Source: Fibrisoma limi BUZ 3
GTDB taxonomy: Bacteria > Bacteroidota > Bacteroidia > Cytophagales > Spirosomataceae
Direction of reading: 5' to 3'
Length of the DNA stretch: 64,000 nt
Assembly: GCF_000296815.2 (NCBI RefSeq)
Contig: NZ_CAIT01000010.1
Span: forward strand, 1-64,000
The position numbers and the translations under genes were made by a program. Positions 63,553 to 64,000 of the stretch are shown here, in pieces; within the stretch, counting starts at the first letter, position 1, and each line of letters begins with the position of its first letter. Below the pieces are notes generated by a model. The model was not told where the DNA came from, made no database searches, and worked only from the letters and a program-made list of their open reading frames with translations.

Positions 63553-64000
63553 ATGAGAAAGGCGAAACCGCCCAAGCGTTACGTGTTACCCGACCCTAAG
63601 TTTAAAGAGGTCCTGGTAACCAAATTTGTGAACAACCTGATGTACGAGGGCAAGAAAAGCCTTGCGTACTCTATCTTCTACGATGCCCTTGAGGTTGTGG
63701 CTAAGCGTACAAACGACAATGGCCTGGAGATATGGAAGAAGGCGTTGAACAACGTTATGCCGTCGGTCGAAGTTAAGAGCCGTCGCGTTGGTGGTGCTAC
63801 GTTTCAGGTACCCACCGAAGTACGGGCAGATCGGAAAGTCTCGGTAGGCATGAAATGGCTGATCCGCTATGCTCGTTCGCGGGGTGAAAAAACAATGGTA
63901 GACCGACTGGCTGCTGAAATCATTGCTGCATCAAAAGGTGAAGGTGCTGCTGTGAAGAAGAAAGATGATACGCACCGTATGGCAGAAGCAAACAAGGCGT
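63553..64000 (+). CDS. rpsG: 30S ribosomal protein S7 (cut by the window end)
   Basis: 16S-binding head protein that starts assembly of the small-subunit head. The frame from ATG 63553 reads [46 protein letters not shown], then [22 protein letters not shown] and ends at the window edge in [11 protein letters not shown]. About 149 of an expected 155 or so residues are present, so only the last few are missing. It follows rpsL after 73 bases, the usual str-operon order. Confidence 0.97.
   Translation, partial: MRKAKPPKRYVLPDPKFKEVLVTKFVNNLMYEGKKSLAYSIFYDALEVVAKRTNDNGLEIWKKALNNVMPSVEVKSRRVGGATFQVPTEVRADRKVSVGMKWLIRYARSRGEKTMVDRLAAEIIAASKGEGAAVKKKDDTHRMAEANKA

Overview
The window looks like a chromosomal segment from a Bacteroidota bacterium, most likely a Cytophagales member of the Spirosoma type. 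The evidence is the type IX secretion pair PorU/PorV, the gliding lipoprotein GldH, Bacteroidota-type proteins (DUF4293, DUF3467, PSP1/RicT with a Cys-rich head, MnmD), and many promoters of the TTG-N18-21-TAnnTTTG kind. Shine-Dalgarno sites are mostly absent. No phage, transposase, plasmid gene or CRISPR array was seen. This is mostly core chromosome.

Layout. 1-3.5 kb (minus strand): ExbB/ExbD, an AlkB-type membrane monooxygenase and a medium-chain reductase. 3.6-5.9 kb: glycerol uptake (glpF, glpK). 5.9-12.9 kb: a DnaQ-like exonuclease, then the membrane half of complex I (nuoK, L, M, N) and a GtrA-like protein. 13-18.6 kb: a small lipoprotein, a SprT-like protein and the T9SS genes porU and porV. 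18.7-25.2 kb: an M16 homologue lacking its zinc motif, plsY, an M20 dipeptidase, a DUF1207 protein and purB. 25.2-32 kb (minus): proC, a TlpA-like thioredoxin, gatB, crtB, crtI and an ECF sigma factor. 32.4-40.8 kb: a TonB-dependent receptor, kdsD (minus), recQ, purD and ricT.

40.9-43.5 kb (minus) is the most unusual part. A BlaI-type repressor is followed by an M56 (BlaR1-like) sensor whose frame is interrupted by a -1 shift. The distal half of the sensor carries two segments resembling the plug domain of TonB-dependent receptors, and a secreted stand-alone protein of the same kind follows. ACTAC/GTAGT palindromes lie upstream of both blaI and the stand-alone gene, which suggests one small regulon.

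43.6-48.8 kb: gldH with a PAP2 phosphatase, DUF4293, mnmD, a thioredoxin-like protein and an M13 metallopeptidase. 48.9-64 kb is the conserved translation/transcription block: tRNA-Tyr, Gly and Thr, tuf, tRNA-Trp, secE, nusG, rplK, rplA, rplJ, rplL, rpoB, rpoC, a DUF3467 gene, rpsL and rpsG (cut by the window end).

Several intergenic regions carry long-loop inverted repeats or terminators that overlap the next promoter. The gaps before rpoB and before rpoC hold unexplained structure. All functions are read from sequence motifs and gene order; no database search was possible.
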